41,871 bases of DNA from assembly GCA_025765595.1 (NCBI GenBank), contig JAIVFH010000236.1, positions 1 through 41,871 of the forward strand, written 5' to 3'. The notes below the pieces were generated by a model. That model searched no databases, was not told the DNA's origin, and saw nothing but the letters and a program-made list of their open reading frames with translations. The DNA comes from Obelidium mucronatum. Lineage: Eukaryota > Chytridiomycota > Chytridiomycetes > Chytridiales > Chytriomycetaceae. Position 1 is the first letter of the stretch. The number at the start of each line of letters is the position of its first letter. A program made the translations under genes and the position numbers. This document shows, piece by piece, positions 1 through 10,078 of the stretch.

Positions 1-1303
1 GGAGCTGGAGTAGGATTAGCCTTTGAAGAACTTGGAGAAGTATGAGCAGGAATCGTGGAATTGGAAGAAGAACCAGCTTGTTTGGTTGGTGTTCCTATCA
101 CATAATTAAATTAAATATTTGTAATTCAATCAAAAAATGAGACTATAAATACCCAAACCAATTGGATCATCAGATCCCAAGAGTGGAAATGAAATTTTAG
201 ACTTGATAGCTCTTCTAGGCTCGTTTTCTGCAGCAGAACCTGGAAGCTGGCTGATAGGAGGAATATCAGGTTCACTATCAGACCTAACCTCATTAGCAGC
301 CTGTTGTCATGCGGCACGAGCAGTAGCCTTCTTGGCAATCTTGGTGGCATTGGTGTCAGCAGGAGTAGGAGCAAAAACAACATGGTACTTGTTGTTTGAA
401 ACTTTTCTAGCTAAAAGATAAATAAATAATAAAAAGGGTTAGATTATTAGAAAATTAAAGGGCTGTAATTGAGGTCCTAATCGCGCTACGAATCGGCTCC
501 TAATAGCGCTCCTAATAGCGCTCCTAATCGCACTCCTAATCGCGCTCCTAATAGCGCTCCTAATAGCGCTCCTAATAGCGCTCCAAATCGGCTCCTAATC
601 GTGCTCCGAATCGTGCTCCTAATCGGATCGCAAATCGGATCGCGAATCGGATCGCGAATCGGATCGCGAATCGGATCGCGAATCGCGCATCACACCAAAA
701 TGAATAAGACTCACCATATATGTATTTCGCCAGCGCCGCTGCGCGTTCCTCATCATTTTCGGAACGATTTCCATCTATATCCACGATCCCACTGAAGCAG
801 AGGTCCTCCAGTGCTGTTAAATCCTGGTTTGTGTCTTTGATCCACTTGTACACTTCTGCCTGGGATTTGTTCCTCAGCCCAGGGATGTGGACTGTACATT
901 TGGTTTTATCCAAAAACACTAGCTTCCATGTGTTGTTGGAGTTGATGTATCTGTTGTGGTTGGGAGTGGTGTGTCAGCGATCACCTGTCAAACACAAACA
1001 AATAAACCCAGACCTCAACATCTTGTCCAGTGCCTCAGTGGCCTCCTCTACAAGCTCTTTAGGAGACCCTTTGGTTTCCATGACTCTTTGGTGCAGGTCA
1101 GGACAGAGCTCTTTGGTGACTTCTCGCAGATCACTCCACAAGATGAAGATGGTCTTCTTGTCATCCAAGGTCTTGTAAGGAGCCTGTTTCCACAAGCCAT
1201 TCTTGATCTCATTGAAAGAGAACTGGATGGACAGTCTGTTTGGGTCGTTGCTGACTCTGAGGGATGGCAGTGTGTCTGGCAGTGGCAGTGTTGGTGATTG
1301 CAT
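1..1303 (-). CDS. accessory protein of the KDZ element, 5' part (exons 1-4)
   Basis: I do not recognise this family. The gene starts at ATG 1303 and runs off the left edge. Exons that keep one frame are 1008-1303, 715-950, 159-410 and 94-1, with introns 951-1007 (57 nt, GCTGAC branch), 411-714 and 95-158. The N-terminal ~175 residues look globular (segments IFILWSDLREVTKELCPD and NTWKLVFLDKTKCTVHIPGL). A charged linker follows, and then a Ser/Thr/Ala/Pro-rich tail that is seen in full in the right copy. It diverges from the transposase with only 24 bp between the two start codons, so the two genes must share promoter DNA. Presence in both element copies suggests it is element-encoded, perhaps a DNA-binding or chromatin-facing partner of the transposase. 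That role is inference only. Confidence 0.6.
475..690 (-). repeat. 12-bp tandem array inside intron 3 of the accessory gene
   Basis: About eighteen units of a 12-bp motif, read on the + strand as GCTCCTAATCGC and variants. They change near 625 to a second 12-bp form, GGATCGCGAATC, repeated about five times. The array lies wholly within the 411-714 intron. On the transcribed strand it reads GCGATTAGGAGC, the same sense as the array in the transposase intron. Confidence 0.8.
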
Positions 1304-1327
1304 GGGGAAAAAACTTTGCCGAAAAAA

Positions 1328-3369
1328 ATGAAAATCCCTGCCTCACATGTCAAGATGGGAGCTCAGCTGGCAGAACAGTTCCCAGCCTTCCAAGCTGAGT
1401 TTTCAATCTACGGCAGTTTTGAAAAGACTTACAACAAGACACTCCGTTTGCGGGATTTCATTCAGCTTGTTGCTACTTCTTTTGGTGTTCCCATCCTGGC
1501 AGCCAAACAAACTGCAGAGGCTGTCTTTGATTCAAGAATTCACGAAACAATTACCCCAAATGTACCTATTATCCTGTCAGCTCTGTTTACATACTGCATC
1601 AAGTGTCAGAGCCATCTAAAGATTGGGAGATGGCAAGAAGTCACAATCTTGGATGCAGATTCAGCTAAATCGGGTCTTCTGTACAAATCCAGCTGTGTGA
1701 ATTTGAGCTGCAGTATTCAGTTGTATGACGTTGATTCAGTGTCAGAGATTACCGAAGGAAACAGCACCATAGAACATTACCCAATGAATACAATCAGAAA
1801 GCAAAAAGTCATTGGAATCAATTCTAAATACTACATGACTGTTGCATTTGCAAATTTGTGGCTGAAGAATGTGCCGTCTGTAATGCTGTAAGTGTTAGCG
1901 AATCGGAAAGCGATTAGGAGCGCGATTAGGAGCGCGATTAGGAGCGCGATTAGGAGTGCGATTAGGAGTGCGATTAGGAGCGCTATTAGGAGTGCTATTA
2001 GTAGTGTTTGTTACTTGTCATTTACTGACAGACTATTCCTTAGATGTAAAATGTATACTCTGCAGAATGCATACCATTCAGCATTTCCTTCTGTTTCATC
2101 AGATACTGAACAGTATTCAGGGATTCCTTCAGCTGCATCATCATCTATTTTCAAGCGGGCATATTACTTGTACCAGATGCTTCTACTGCAAGAGTACATT
2201 CAGGATCCAGCAGTTTCAGAGGCGCTTCAAGCAGCTCATGAAGATTTTGATTATTCCTGCTTCCAACCATCTTGGGGGGAGAAGGGCAGACGGCTGTTTC
2301 CGTATTCCCTACATCTTGGAGAGTACTCAAGCAATCAAGTGTCTGATAATGTAGAAGATTTGCGGTTGGCAATGAAGGAATATGTGGAGTGGATGAATGC
2401 GCACTTTGCAGTAAAATGGAAACATTCATGTGGAGAATGTCATGTTGTTGATAGCAAAGGCCAGGAGTATAGTGCGGCAGTGATGGATGGAAAAGTGATG
2501 GGGCACTTGCTGTGCAGAGTGATTGGATGCAATTTGGACATCATTGGGATCAATACAAAATTCTGTATCAATCATGCAGGATTGAAGGGGAAATGCATCA
2601 TTTCAGGATGTGCGAATCAAAAACGAGAACGTGAGAACTCTTTTGATTACCAGCCGCTGTTGTGCAAGGAAGTAGAACATATGGAGGCGGTGGGAAAATT
2701 CTTCTCAGACCCATCAACAACAAGTGAGAAAACTGCAAAGAAGTATGGTGGAAAGACACGAGTGTCAGTGGGGCATGTGAAGGATGATGAAAGGAATTAT
2801 GAGGAGTTTGGGTTCTGTTACAGCCCATTTGACAGATTCCTGCCAGGGGTGTTCCTGGTTGTGTGGAGCTGTGGGCACATTATGGACATTGGGAAGATGT
2901 ACTCGTTTGAGTCCAACAAGTTTATCACAGGATTTCTTTGTCAAACATTCATGAGGCTGGAAGAGTATCCTACATTCATGTTTTATGACAAAGCATGTGT
3001 TTTTGTCAGGACTTTGAAAAACGGCGCTCAGCAAAACAAGCTGCTCCACAAGTAAGGATGTATTTGCTGTGATAGAATCTAACTTCTGTGCTAAGGATGC
3101 TATACCAAAAAATCATCTGGGTTGTTGACCGATTTCACTTCAGAAACCATAGTCGTCGAGACAGATTCTGCATGGAGAATTGTGATGCTAGGTCTTTTGC
3201 TAGGCTATACCAAGGTAACAAGCCTTTATTCAACACATCAGCAGCAGAACAGTGTGCTGGATGGTTTGAAAAAATGGGACACATTTTGCGATATTTGGAC
3301 CCTCTTCAGGCAGACTTTTTTTTGTTCAGCATGGTGGACATGAGAAATGAGCAACTTAGCAAATGTTAG
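1328..3369 (+). CDS. KDZ-like transposase with CxC-type zinc cluster
   Basis: Likely the transposase that mobilises this element. Three exons (1328-1887, 2032-3051, 3096-3369) join in frame to give 617 residues with no internal stop. The introns are GTAAGT...CTGACAG (144 nt) and GTAAGG...CTAAG (44 nt, TCTAAC branch). A His-x-Cys-x2-Cys cluster starts at H318 and continues through DGKVMGHLLC, FCINHAGLKGKC and SGC, the pattern of Cys clusters attached to KDZ transposases in fungi (CxC5/CxC6). Downstream are FYDKAC with D506, a candidate catalytic Asp, and VVDRFHFRNHS with D538, H541 and H545. I chose ATG 1328 because it is the first in-frame Met of an open exon. An unseen upstream exon is unlikely given the divergent gene at 1303. 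The second copy at 10692 is broken. Family assignment is by motif memory only. Confidence 0.75.
1896..2003 (+). repeat. 12-bp tandem array inside intron 1 of the transposase gene
   Basis: Eight or nine head-to-tail copies of GCGATTAGGAGC, with later units drifting to GCTATTAGGAGT. The array fills most of the 1888-2031 intron. The intron is 144 nt, a multiple of three, and apart from the TAA in its GTAAGT donor it reads through in the transposase frame as an Ala-Ile-Arg-Ser repeat. Retention would therefore stop the protein at the donor. Confidence 0.8.
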
Positions 3370-3828
3370 TAGCCAGAGGTTTATTTGAAAAATTGATAAA
3401 TTTTTATGATTAATTTTAACTATAATATCATAAAATTCTGAAATTTTAATTTTGTATTTTTGCAATTTTTTTAAATTTTTTCAGATGGTTTGTAATTTTT
3501 GGGAATTTTTTTAGAGTGTTTTGCAGTTGACAGTTATTTTCATAGGTTGTTAAGTCCTAGTCGGTCGTCCTAATAGGACTGAGTAGCTCCTAATAGGACA
3601 ATGCTCAAATTGCAGGAAAAAGTACTTTCCTCCTAATGAGAAGTGATTAGGACTCCATTAGGAGGCGGCTAGGAGCGCCAATAGCCCTATTGGCCATTCC
3701 GAACCGACCCCGATTCGGGGTTGCTCCTATTCGGAGCCGAATCGGACCCTAGTCGGACTCCGAATCGTTTCCCGAATCGGAGTCCGAATCGGAGTCCGAA
3801 TCGCGCGTGCCGCTCGCTATAGTACGTG
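3370..3828 (+). repeat. element 3' end: AT-rich tract and subterminal repeat zone
   Basis: There is no gene here. Bases 3380-3540 are AT-rich and probably hold the transposase 3' UTR. Bases 3550-3810 contain scattered TCCTAAT and ATTAGGA words in both orientations. These are followed by a run of CCGAATCGG and GAATCGGAGTCC words, largely inverted-repeat in nature, ending in CTATAGTACGTG at the element border. Such subterminal repeats are commonly transposase-binding sites; that function is inferred here. Confidence 0.6.
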
Positions 3829-3837
3829 GACACCTGA

Positions 3838-4574
3838 GACAACAAGACGACAAATCTAATGACGACTACGAAGATGACTCAGATGTTGAAAACTTTGGCT
3901 TCAGGAAGTCTAGGGTGCTGCCGCCAAGCCCCCACCTCCAGAGAAGCATCGCCAGACTGCCCCAACTGTTCCAATCCCAGCCAGTCCAAAGTTTAGTGGC
4001 GTCGATCCATTTCTGATTCAACGCGTTATCGGTGGCAAGAACTGGAAGAAGTACTGTGCTCAAGAAATCCATGAGTACAATGCAAAGATGGGATACGGAC
4101 CTGCTCTGCCTACTGTGACAGCACCGCCACCTGCAACTCAAGTGCAATCATTGGTCTATTCGAAAGCAGGAGTCAAAGCAGCAAAGAACTCTTCATGAGG
4201 TTATTTGGTTCTATGATGCTGGATCAAAGCTGTGGAAGGTGATCGTGTTTTTGTGACTGATTCACAATACTACTTTCGTAATTTCAGTCTCACCTGATGG
4301 CAGAAAGCTGCTGTACAACATCACTATCCAACATTCAGAGTCTTCTTTCTACGTCAACCCACGTGACAAGGGTGCTCAATTGGCTTCAACGCAAGCCATC
4401 ATTGGGTATTTCGGAAATGATCCTGGAGCTGAAGAGTTTGTCTACAAAGTGAATCTGCCTGAAGCAGTTGACTCAAATGAGCTGGAATCTTGTTTTATTC
4501 ACCCCCTAGTGAAGATGCGGGATGTTTGCAATGGTCATGAAGTAATGAGTGATCCTTTTTTTCCAACCCAATAA
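3838..4574 (+). pseudogene. unrecognised gene remnant adjoining the element's right end
   Basis: I do not recognise the product. An acidic stretch (NDDYEDDSDVENFGF, about 3855-3905) shifts frame into a Pro-rich segment and then SGVDPFLIQRVIGGKNWKKY (about 3985-4045). After another frame break near 4180 it continues as LHEVIWFYDAGSKLWK. A good intron (GTGATC...TTTCAG, about 4239-4287) joins it to SPDGRKLLYNITIQHSE, and the ORF then runs without a stop to TAA at 4572-4574. The coding signal is clear but needs two frame changes, so this copy is probably dead or contains sequence errors. Its 5' part is cut off at the element border at 3828, which suggests the element inserted into it. Confidence 0.45.
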
Positions 4575-4737
4575 ATGTTTTCCAACCCACCAACATTTTC
4601 ACCAAAACCAACAGCACCGCCCAACCGCTGGCGCCACACCATTGAAACTTTGTAGAAATAAAGAAAAACATATTACTAACGTATTTTTAAAGCGGTTCTT
4701 TATTAATATAAACCTGAAACAAAATAATTCCGACTCT

Positions 4738-5049
4738 TCAATTTTCCTTGTCACACTCATTAACATGGGCGTCACTGATGCTTTTGCACTGAACCTTGCA
4801 TCTCTCACAGAGTCTGAACTCATCGCAATTCGTACAAATAAATCATTTTGTGCTTCTCACCCAAGTTTTTGTACATTTGACAGAGTTAGTTTCCCCTTGA
4901 CACTGACGCGTCAATTTCAGAGCCTCCCTCTCCGCTTTTTTGGCTTCCACCTCACGTTTCTTGTTATCTTTTGCAGCTTCTTTTGCTTGAGCATTGTCAT
5001 TCTTCTGTGGCTCAGATGCAAGTAACGTTTCTTGCAAGGTTTGTGAAGT
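4738..5049 (-). pseudogene. Lys/Glu-rich coiled-coil plus Cys-cluster ORF with in-frame stop
   Basis: On the - strand from about 5049, a charged helical stretch (AKEAAKDNKKREVEAKKAER) leads into a Cys cluster. The cluster includes CQ, VKCTKTW, FICTNCDEFRLCERC, VQCKS and NECDKEN, ending at TGA 4738. One in-frame TGA (about 4858-4860) splits the cluster between KCTKTW and FICTNC. The spacing of Cys pairs suggests a zinc-binding fold of unknown type. No intron with normal signals removes the stop. It converges with the remnant ending at 4574. Not a family I can name. Confidence 0.4.
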
Positions 5050-5906
5050 TGTATACCTTGTTGGTTAAAACAGCATCTTGAGGCTTGACTTTGGCTTTTT
5101 TGACTGTGTGGAGAATACGCGCGCAATGTTGACGCAATGTTGACGCAGTGTCAAAAAAAGTGGTCGCTGGAGTTTTTTTTTTATTTATGGTAATTTTTCA
5201 TCCTATTATTTATTCCTTCTCATTGCTCACTAACATTACGCTCTCCTAGGTGTTGATTGTGGTGTTGCATTGGCAATTTTTCCTTATTTAGACCTGGATG
5301 TGCAAAACACCAACCCGTCTCCTTTGCAGTCTACACCAGGATGTGGTGAATTAAATATTTTCTTGAGACCAAGACTGCAGTCCGGTTTTTATTTTTTTTT
5401 GTGAAATGTTGGCAGTCAGGACGTTTTTTGAGAGGCAATTGTGACTGCCTGCAACGTCTGGCTCCCTTTTGGGGCCTGGCACTTCCAGCCAGCTACAGCC
5501 TGGATGAGATTGCGTATCATAAGGATACATTAGAACACACAAGATTGGCAGCGCGTCAGAATACATACATCCCCCACTGCTTTTGCACAGTTGATAGGTT
5601 GTGGTCCCAAAATTTTTAATTGCCAAAATTAATAAAATCAAAGTCAAAGGAATGTACAATATATTGAGATATTGAGGCTCAATACTATTATTTTGCGAAT
5701 CGGGTCTGTGAAATTTCTGATTCTTTCCCAAGATGATATCAGCATCATCATACTTTAACAGTCTTGCTTCCGACCAGATGGTACCAAAAGTACGTGAATC
5801 TTTTGAAACCGTATTTGGAACAAGTCAAGGCGCGACGGTTGGCTGAGTATACAATGTCTGCTTGACTCTCAGATGGAATATACAGGCTACAAAAAACCCA
5901 GATTAT
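5050..5906. other. no supported gene
   Basis: A stretch without a convincing gene. It includes three near-identical 11-mers (GCAATGTTGAC and a variant) at about 5124-5150. Short ORFs on both strands at 5350-5730 lack any recognisable motif or consistent codon pattern. About 5405-5600 (+) could be a decayed exon (YSLDEIAYHKDTLEHTRLAA), but I cannot support it. Confidence 0.3.
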
Positions 5907-6221
5907 TTATTGTTCAACTTGAACGCCACAACTCCCAAGCCGGATTTTTGCCATCCACTCTTTGGAAAATGAGACATACAGACAACACTTCTCACTTATC
6001 CAATTCCAGTCCAAATCCCCAATTGATTGCTCTCTCAGAAAGCCCAACGTATCCTTGAGAATCTCTTTGATTTGGTTCTCTGATGGATTTCTCTCTGTCT
6101 GCGTTGCAAGCGAGTATGCTGAAAATGCAAAGACTACTGCCAAATTGGCTGGGAGGTGACTGGCACAAACAGACCATGGTGTTCTAATAACGGATGTAGG
6201 AACCATAAACCTGCATGGCAT
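5907..6221 (-). CDS. unrecognised ORF or exon
   Basis: An open stretch on the - strand whose last ~80 codons read like a real protein (NPSENQIKEILKDTLGFLRE, then SFSKEWMAKIRLGSCG), ending at a stop at 5907. The start is not clear; it may be an exon that begins after a splice site near 6180. No motif is recognised. Between 6230 and 6880 there are only overlapping short ORFs on both strands, none convincing. Confidence 0.25.
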   Translation of the reverse strand: MPCRFMVPTSVIRTPWSVCASHLPANLAVVFAFSAYSLATQTERNPSENQIKEILKDTLGFLREQSIGDLDWNWISEKCCLYVSFSKEWMAKIRLGSCGVQVEQ

Positions 6222-6882
6222 GACTTCTGCGAATGATAAACAAACTTAGTATGCAGTTGGTGGTCAAAAGGCCGGATTATCACTTGCCACACGCTATGAC
6301 TTGGAAGGGCTGAAACTGAAAAGACGGAAAGAGAAAAGTGGCAACCGTTTGATCAGTCTGATACGTAAAGTTACTTCAGCGAAATTGCACTCCAATAGTG
6401 GCTGATAATTGCAACACATCCAAAGAAAGGCGTGCGCGTAAGAAACCCCGAAGGGCACCAAAAGCACGCTTTAAAATATTCAGCAAAGAGATTATCCTGC
6501 TTCAGCTGCAGTCAAGACCTGAAGAATGTATCAGACGAGTAATGAGAAGAAGGAATTATGTTACATCTGCTTGTTCTTCAAGGTACATGTCAACAACAAG
6601 TGGCTCAACAATCATCCGGCAAAGGGGACCAAATGAGGTTGACTTCCAATTGATCCCAGTCATCCAGAGGGTAAGCAACACAGCGGCATGGTGGACAGCC
6701 AGGTGGGAGTTCCATTTGATTTTCAAGGACAGGCCGGGCCGTACATGGAAATCCTCCAGAGTGTATCAAAAAGAGAACGATCTGACTCAATCCTGAAATG
6801 CATTGAGACTGTCTGTAGTGTATTTTGGTCATGGCAACTCCAGCTATTAGTCCTCGCTTCAACTGACCTGCCATTGGACAAA

Positions 6883-7333
6883 CTAGACCTTGGCCATAAC
6901 AACTGCATGAATGGAATTCTGAGCCTTTGCTGGGCGGCAAGCCAGGAAGCCTGATTTATCATCCAATGAGGTGTTCAATAAGTCCTCCAGCTCGAGCTCA
7001 GTAGAACTTGTCACATCAAGATAAATCACGAATCCAAGCCGCAGGGGTTTGAACGCATCGGAAGCCCTGCAAGGAAAGGCGCTATATACCAGAGAATAGA
7101 ATAGACCAATAGATTTACCGGTTGCTCGGATCATCTCCGTGGCAGAATGCAAGACCTTTGCTGCTCAACAGTTGATTCACTTCGAACACAACTTTATCCT
7201 GGAAAGAGGAGTTTGACAGAAAAATCGCAGCTTCCCTGATGGCGCAGATGTATGTGTGTAGTGAGTTATTGTTGGCATTCTCCTTCATGACCCGCTTACT
7301 GAAGTGTACAGTTGAGATCTGTTGTAGGAACAT
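6883..7333 (-). CDS. unrecognised gene fragment, two exons
   Basis: ATG 7333 opens exon 7119-7333. A clean intron (GTAAAT...TTGCAG, 7067-7118) joins it in frame to an exon ending near 6883-6890. The joined ~130 residues contain LHTYICAIREAAIFLSNSSF and LGFVIYLDVTSSTELELEDL. The splice phases agree (CG plus G), which supports a real gene. The 3' continuation below 6883 is unclear. Product unknown. It lies just outside the right element copy, so it may be host sequence or older mobile debris. Confidence 0.4.
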
Positions 7334-7900
7334 GCAGGTGAGTCAAGCAAACGAAATTGAAGCATGAGACAGCAAGATGGGCAAAATGAAGTTCTAGCCC
7401 TCTTGCAATGCTTACTGGAATATTGGCAACCATCGAGGTGTTTTTTGTGGGAAACAAAAGTCATAAGGAATCATAACAACTGGTCACATCAAAAACTCAA
7501 AAGCTAATATCAAATGCCAAGTCTTTTGCAAAGTGGCGTAGGAAGAAAACGAGATGCTTCCAGTAAATCGAGCATAATTAAAATAAATATTATTAAAGTC
7601 AATAATAATTAAAGAACATAACAATAATATTGTCAGGTTAAAATTACTCCTCTCCAAACAACAACAGCCAACAACAAACAACAACCTTAGGTTGCCCTTC
7701 CCTTAACACGCCACCGCCCAGTCATAGAGATGTCTCTGCCTCTCATTTTGGATATGCTGCGTTATGGTGTATCCACCCCCTTATCCTAATCACAAATACT
7801 GCCCACATGCGAGTTTCTATTTATCCAGCTTTCTTTGTGCATGTCGTTATCCTCCGTCTTTGCCTAACGTGTTTCTCGTGCTTTCCACCATGTTTAGCAC
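7334..7900. other. no gene; possible left end of the right KDZ copy
   Basis: AT-rich from 7560 to 7640, with CAACAAC-rich DNA to 7690. No ORF with support. The left border of the right element copy should lie here, downstream of the accessory-gene stop at 7901. I could not find an inverted match to the right-end sequence CTATAGTACGTG, so the border stays open. Confidence 0.3.
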
Positions 7901-10078
7901 TCAATCAACACCATGAACCACCAGAACATTGCGCGGTTTTCTCAATCGGATATATTCTGGGTCTCTATGAACTTGTTGGTGTTGCTTGGAAGAGATAGAA
8001 CCTGGCTTTTCATACATTGATGTCACTGGAGAGTTAACCAATGGAAAAGATGCAAATGGATCAATGGTTCCTAAATGAATACCAAAAATAGTTACAGAGC
8101 TGTTTAAACAAAATGGTAACCTACCAGAATCAGTATAGGCAACATCAAAGTACTCTGGGCTTTGTGGATTAAAAACAATGTCCACCAAAACGTCGTCAAA
8201 GATGTACTTGTTCTTGGTGAACCAACTAACACTGATCACCGACCTGCGAAAGTGGGTTGTGGCTGGATGGGCTTTGGCAGCAGCCAAAACATCAGCAAGC
8301 AAAACTAATTATGTATTTGATTGTTAAAAATGCACAATAAAAACAACAATGTGGGCTCACCTTTTGCCTTGTTTCCCTCAGCAACAGTCCCTTCCACATT
8401 ACAACGAAACACAGTTCCATAACCATCTTTTTCACCTCTGGTTCTTCTTCTTCATCTCTTCTCAAAAGGTTGATGGCACGTTGCTTCTTTTTGGGATGAG
8501 CCTGCACTTCTTCTTCTTCATCCACCACATCCTTATCATCCTCAACTTCATCTTCCTCCGCATCTATGTTCTCCACACGACGCTTCTTTCTGTGTACAAC
8601 TGGCTCCACCACCTCAATTTCATCATCATCATCATCTTCAATCACCACGGCTTGAACCTTCTTTCTTTGCTGGACTGGTACCTCCCGCTCCTCCTCTTCA
8701 CCCTCCTCCTTCTCCTGCCCCTCCTCCTCCTCCTCCTCTTCTTCAACATCAAGCTCATTTTCTCCACCATCAACATCTCCAATCTCATCAGCTTCAGACC
8801 CTTCATGTGCATTGTCAAGTGGTGTTAACTCACTTTCTGAATCGTCAGCATCTGTCAACTTTCTGTGAGCTTTGCAACTGCGGGAGATACCACCGTAGAA
8901 GCCTGAGATTCGAGAACAGACATTGACTTGGATAAAGCAGTCTTGGAGGCACCAGCAGATCTTGGCTTGAGGATGGCTGTTTTTGGCACTGGCTTGGAAC
9001 TGGAATCAGCTGTCTTGTTTGCTGTCTTGGGAGCTGGAGTTGCCTTGTGAGCTGGCATTGCCTTGGACACTTTGGAAGCTGAAGTAGCCAAGCGAACAGT
9101 AGTGGCATTGGAACCAGAAGTGGTACTCTTTGGGGAACCAGATTGAGAAGCAGGAGTAGTATTTGTAGCAGTGTTGGGAACTGTAGTAGCCTTGAGAACT
9201 GTAGTAGCCTTGGGATCTGTAGTAGCCTTGGAAGCAGAACTGGTCAAAGTCTTGGGAAAAACAGATGGGGGACCAGAAGCAGTCTTGCCAACACCAGGAG
9301 TAGTGTTAGCAGAACCAGGAGGAGCTGGAGAAGGATTAGCCTTTGAAGAACTTGGAGAAGTATGAGCAGGAATCGTGGAATTGGAAGAAGAACCAGCTTG
9401 TTTGGTTGGTGTTCCTATCACATAATTAAATTAAATATTTGTAATTCAATCAAAAAAATGAGACTATAAATACCCAAACCAATTGGATCATCAGATCCCA
9501 AGAGTGGAAATGAAATTTTTGACTTGATAGCTCTTCTAGGCTCGTTTTCTGCAGCAGAACCTGGAAGCTGGCTGATAGGAGGAATATCAGGTTCACTATC
9601 AGACCTAACCTCATTAGCAGCCTGTTGTCTTGCGGCACGAGCAGTAGCCTTCTTGGCAATCTTGGTGGCATTGGTGTCAGCAGGAGTAGGAGCAAAAACA
9701 ACATGGTACTTGTTGTTTGAAACTTTTCTAGCTAAAAGATAAAAAAATAATAAAAAAGTGTTAGATATTAGAACATTAAAGAGTGGGAGGATGGCTGTAA
9801 TTGTGCTCCTAATCGCGATCCTAATTGGCTCCTAATTGCGCTCCAAATCGGTTCCTAATCGGGCTCCGAATCGGCTCCTAATTGCGCTCCGAATCGGCTC
9901 CTAATTGACTGCAATTTGGATCGCAAATTGGAACTCGAATCGGATCGGGAATCGGAACTCGAATCGGATCGGGAATCGGAACTCGAATTGGATCGGGAAT
10001 CAGATCGCGAATCGGAGACAAATAGCGCATCACCGCAAAATGAATCAGACTCACCATATATGTATTTGCCAGTGCCGT
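7901..10078 (-). pseudogene. accessory protein of the KDZ element, right copy, 5'-truncated
   Basis: This copy shows the 3' half missing from the left one. Exons 9480-9731, 8361-9414, 8125-8304 and 7901-8070 are joined by introns of 54-65 nt with normal signals. In order they encode a charged linker, a low-complexity Ser/Thr/Ala/Pro/Lys region (about 185 residues, with KATT-type repeats), and a strongly acidic stretch with basic patches (RKKVQ, HRKKRR, PKKKQR, possible nuclear signals). A compact C-terminal domain follows (GYGTVFRCNVEGTVAEGNKA, HFRRSVISVSWFTKNKYIF, VRNVLV-like end). Two frame breaks are needed, near 8856 and near 8432. The gene's first two exons are lost, apart from a remnant of exon 2 at 10055-10078. 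The overall shape suggests a nuclear protein; function unknown. Confidence 0.55.
9805..10020 (-). repeat. intron array of the right copy, diverged unit structure
   Basis: It occupies the same intron as the array at 475-690 but is organised differently. About eight loose CCTAATYGNGCTC-type units are followed by a 24-bp unit (GGAACTCGAATCGGATCGGGAATC) repeated about two and a half times. The flanking exon and intron edges are nearly identical between copies, so the array evolves much faster than its surroundings. Confidence 0.7.

Larger units (their letters stand above)
1..3828. mobile_element. KDZ-type DNA transposon, left copy (left end beyond window)
   Basis: The sequence from 1 to 3828 recurs, with deletions, at 9321-12034, so this is a dispersed element rather than host DNA. 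Both copies match up to the same last bases (CTATAGTACGTG, ending at 3828 and 12034) and then diverge completely, which fixes the right end. This copy carries an apparently full KDZ-like transposase gene on the + strand and the 5' part of a divergent accessory gene on the - strand. The left terminus lies outside the window, so terminal inverted repeats and a target duplication cannot be checked here. A tandem-repeat-rich subterminal zone lies inside the right end. The assignment to KDZ elements rests on the transposase; the boundary rests on copy comparison. Confidence 0.8.

Noticed and set aside
601..795. Arg/Ile/Gly repeat protein encoded by the tandem array
   Set aside because: Any frame across a 12-bp repeat stays open; this is a by-product of the intron array.
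475..2003. CRISPR array or long terminal inverted repeats formed by the 12-bp arrays
   Set aside because: Units are contiguous without unique spacers, and each array is explained as part of an intron with good splice signals rather than an element end.
4850..4870. TGA read as an amino acid in the Cys-cluster ORF
   Set aside because: Intact genes in the window use TGA as the true stop (aminopeptidase P, Snu114, GH16), so recoding is not supported.
8349..8828. Leu/Phe-rich + strand ORF that looks like a membrane protein
   Set aside because: It is the antisense of the acidic Glu/Asp stretch of the accessory gene.
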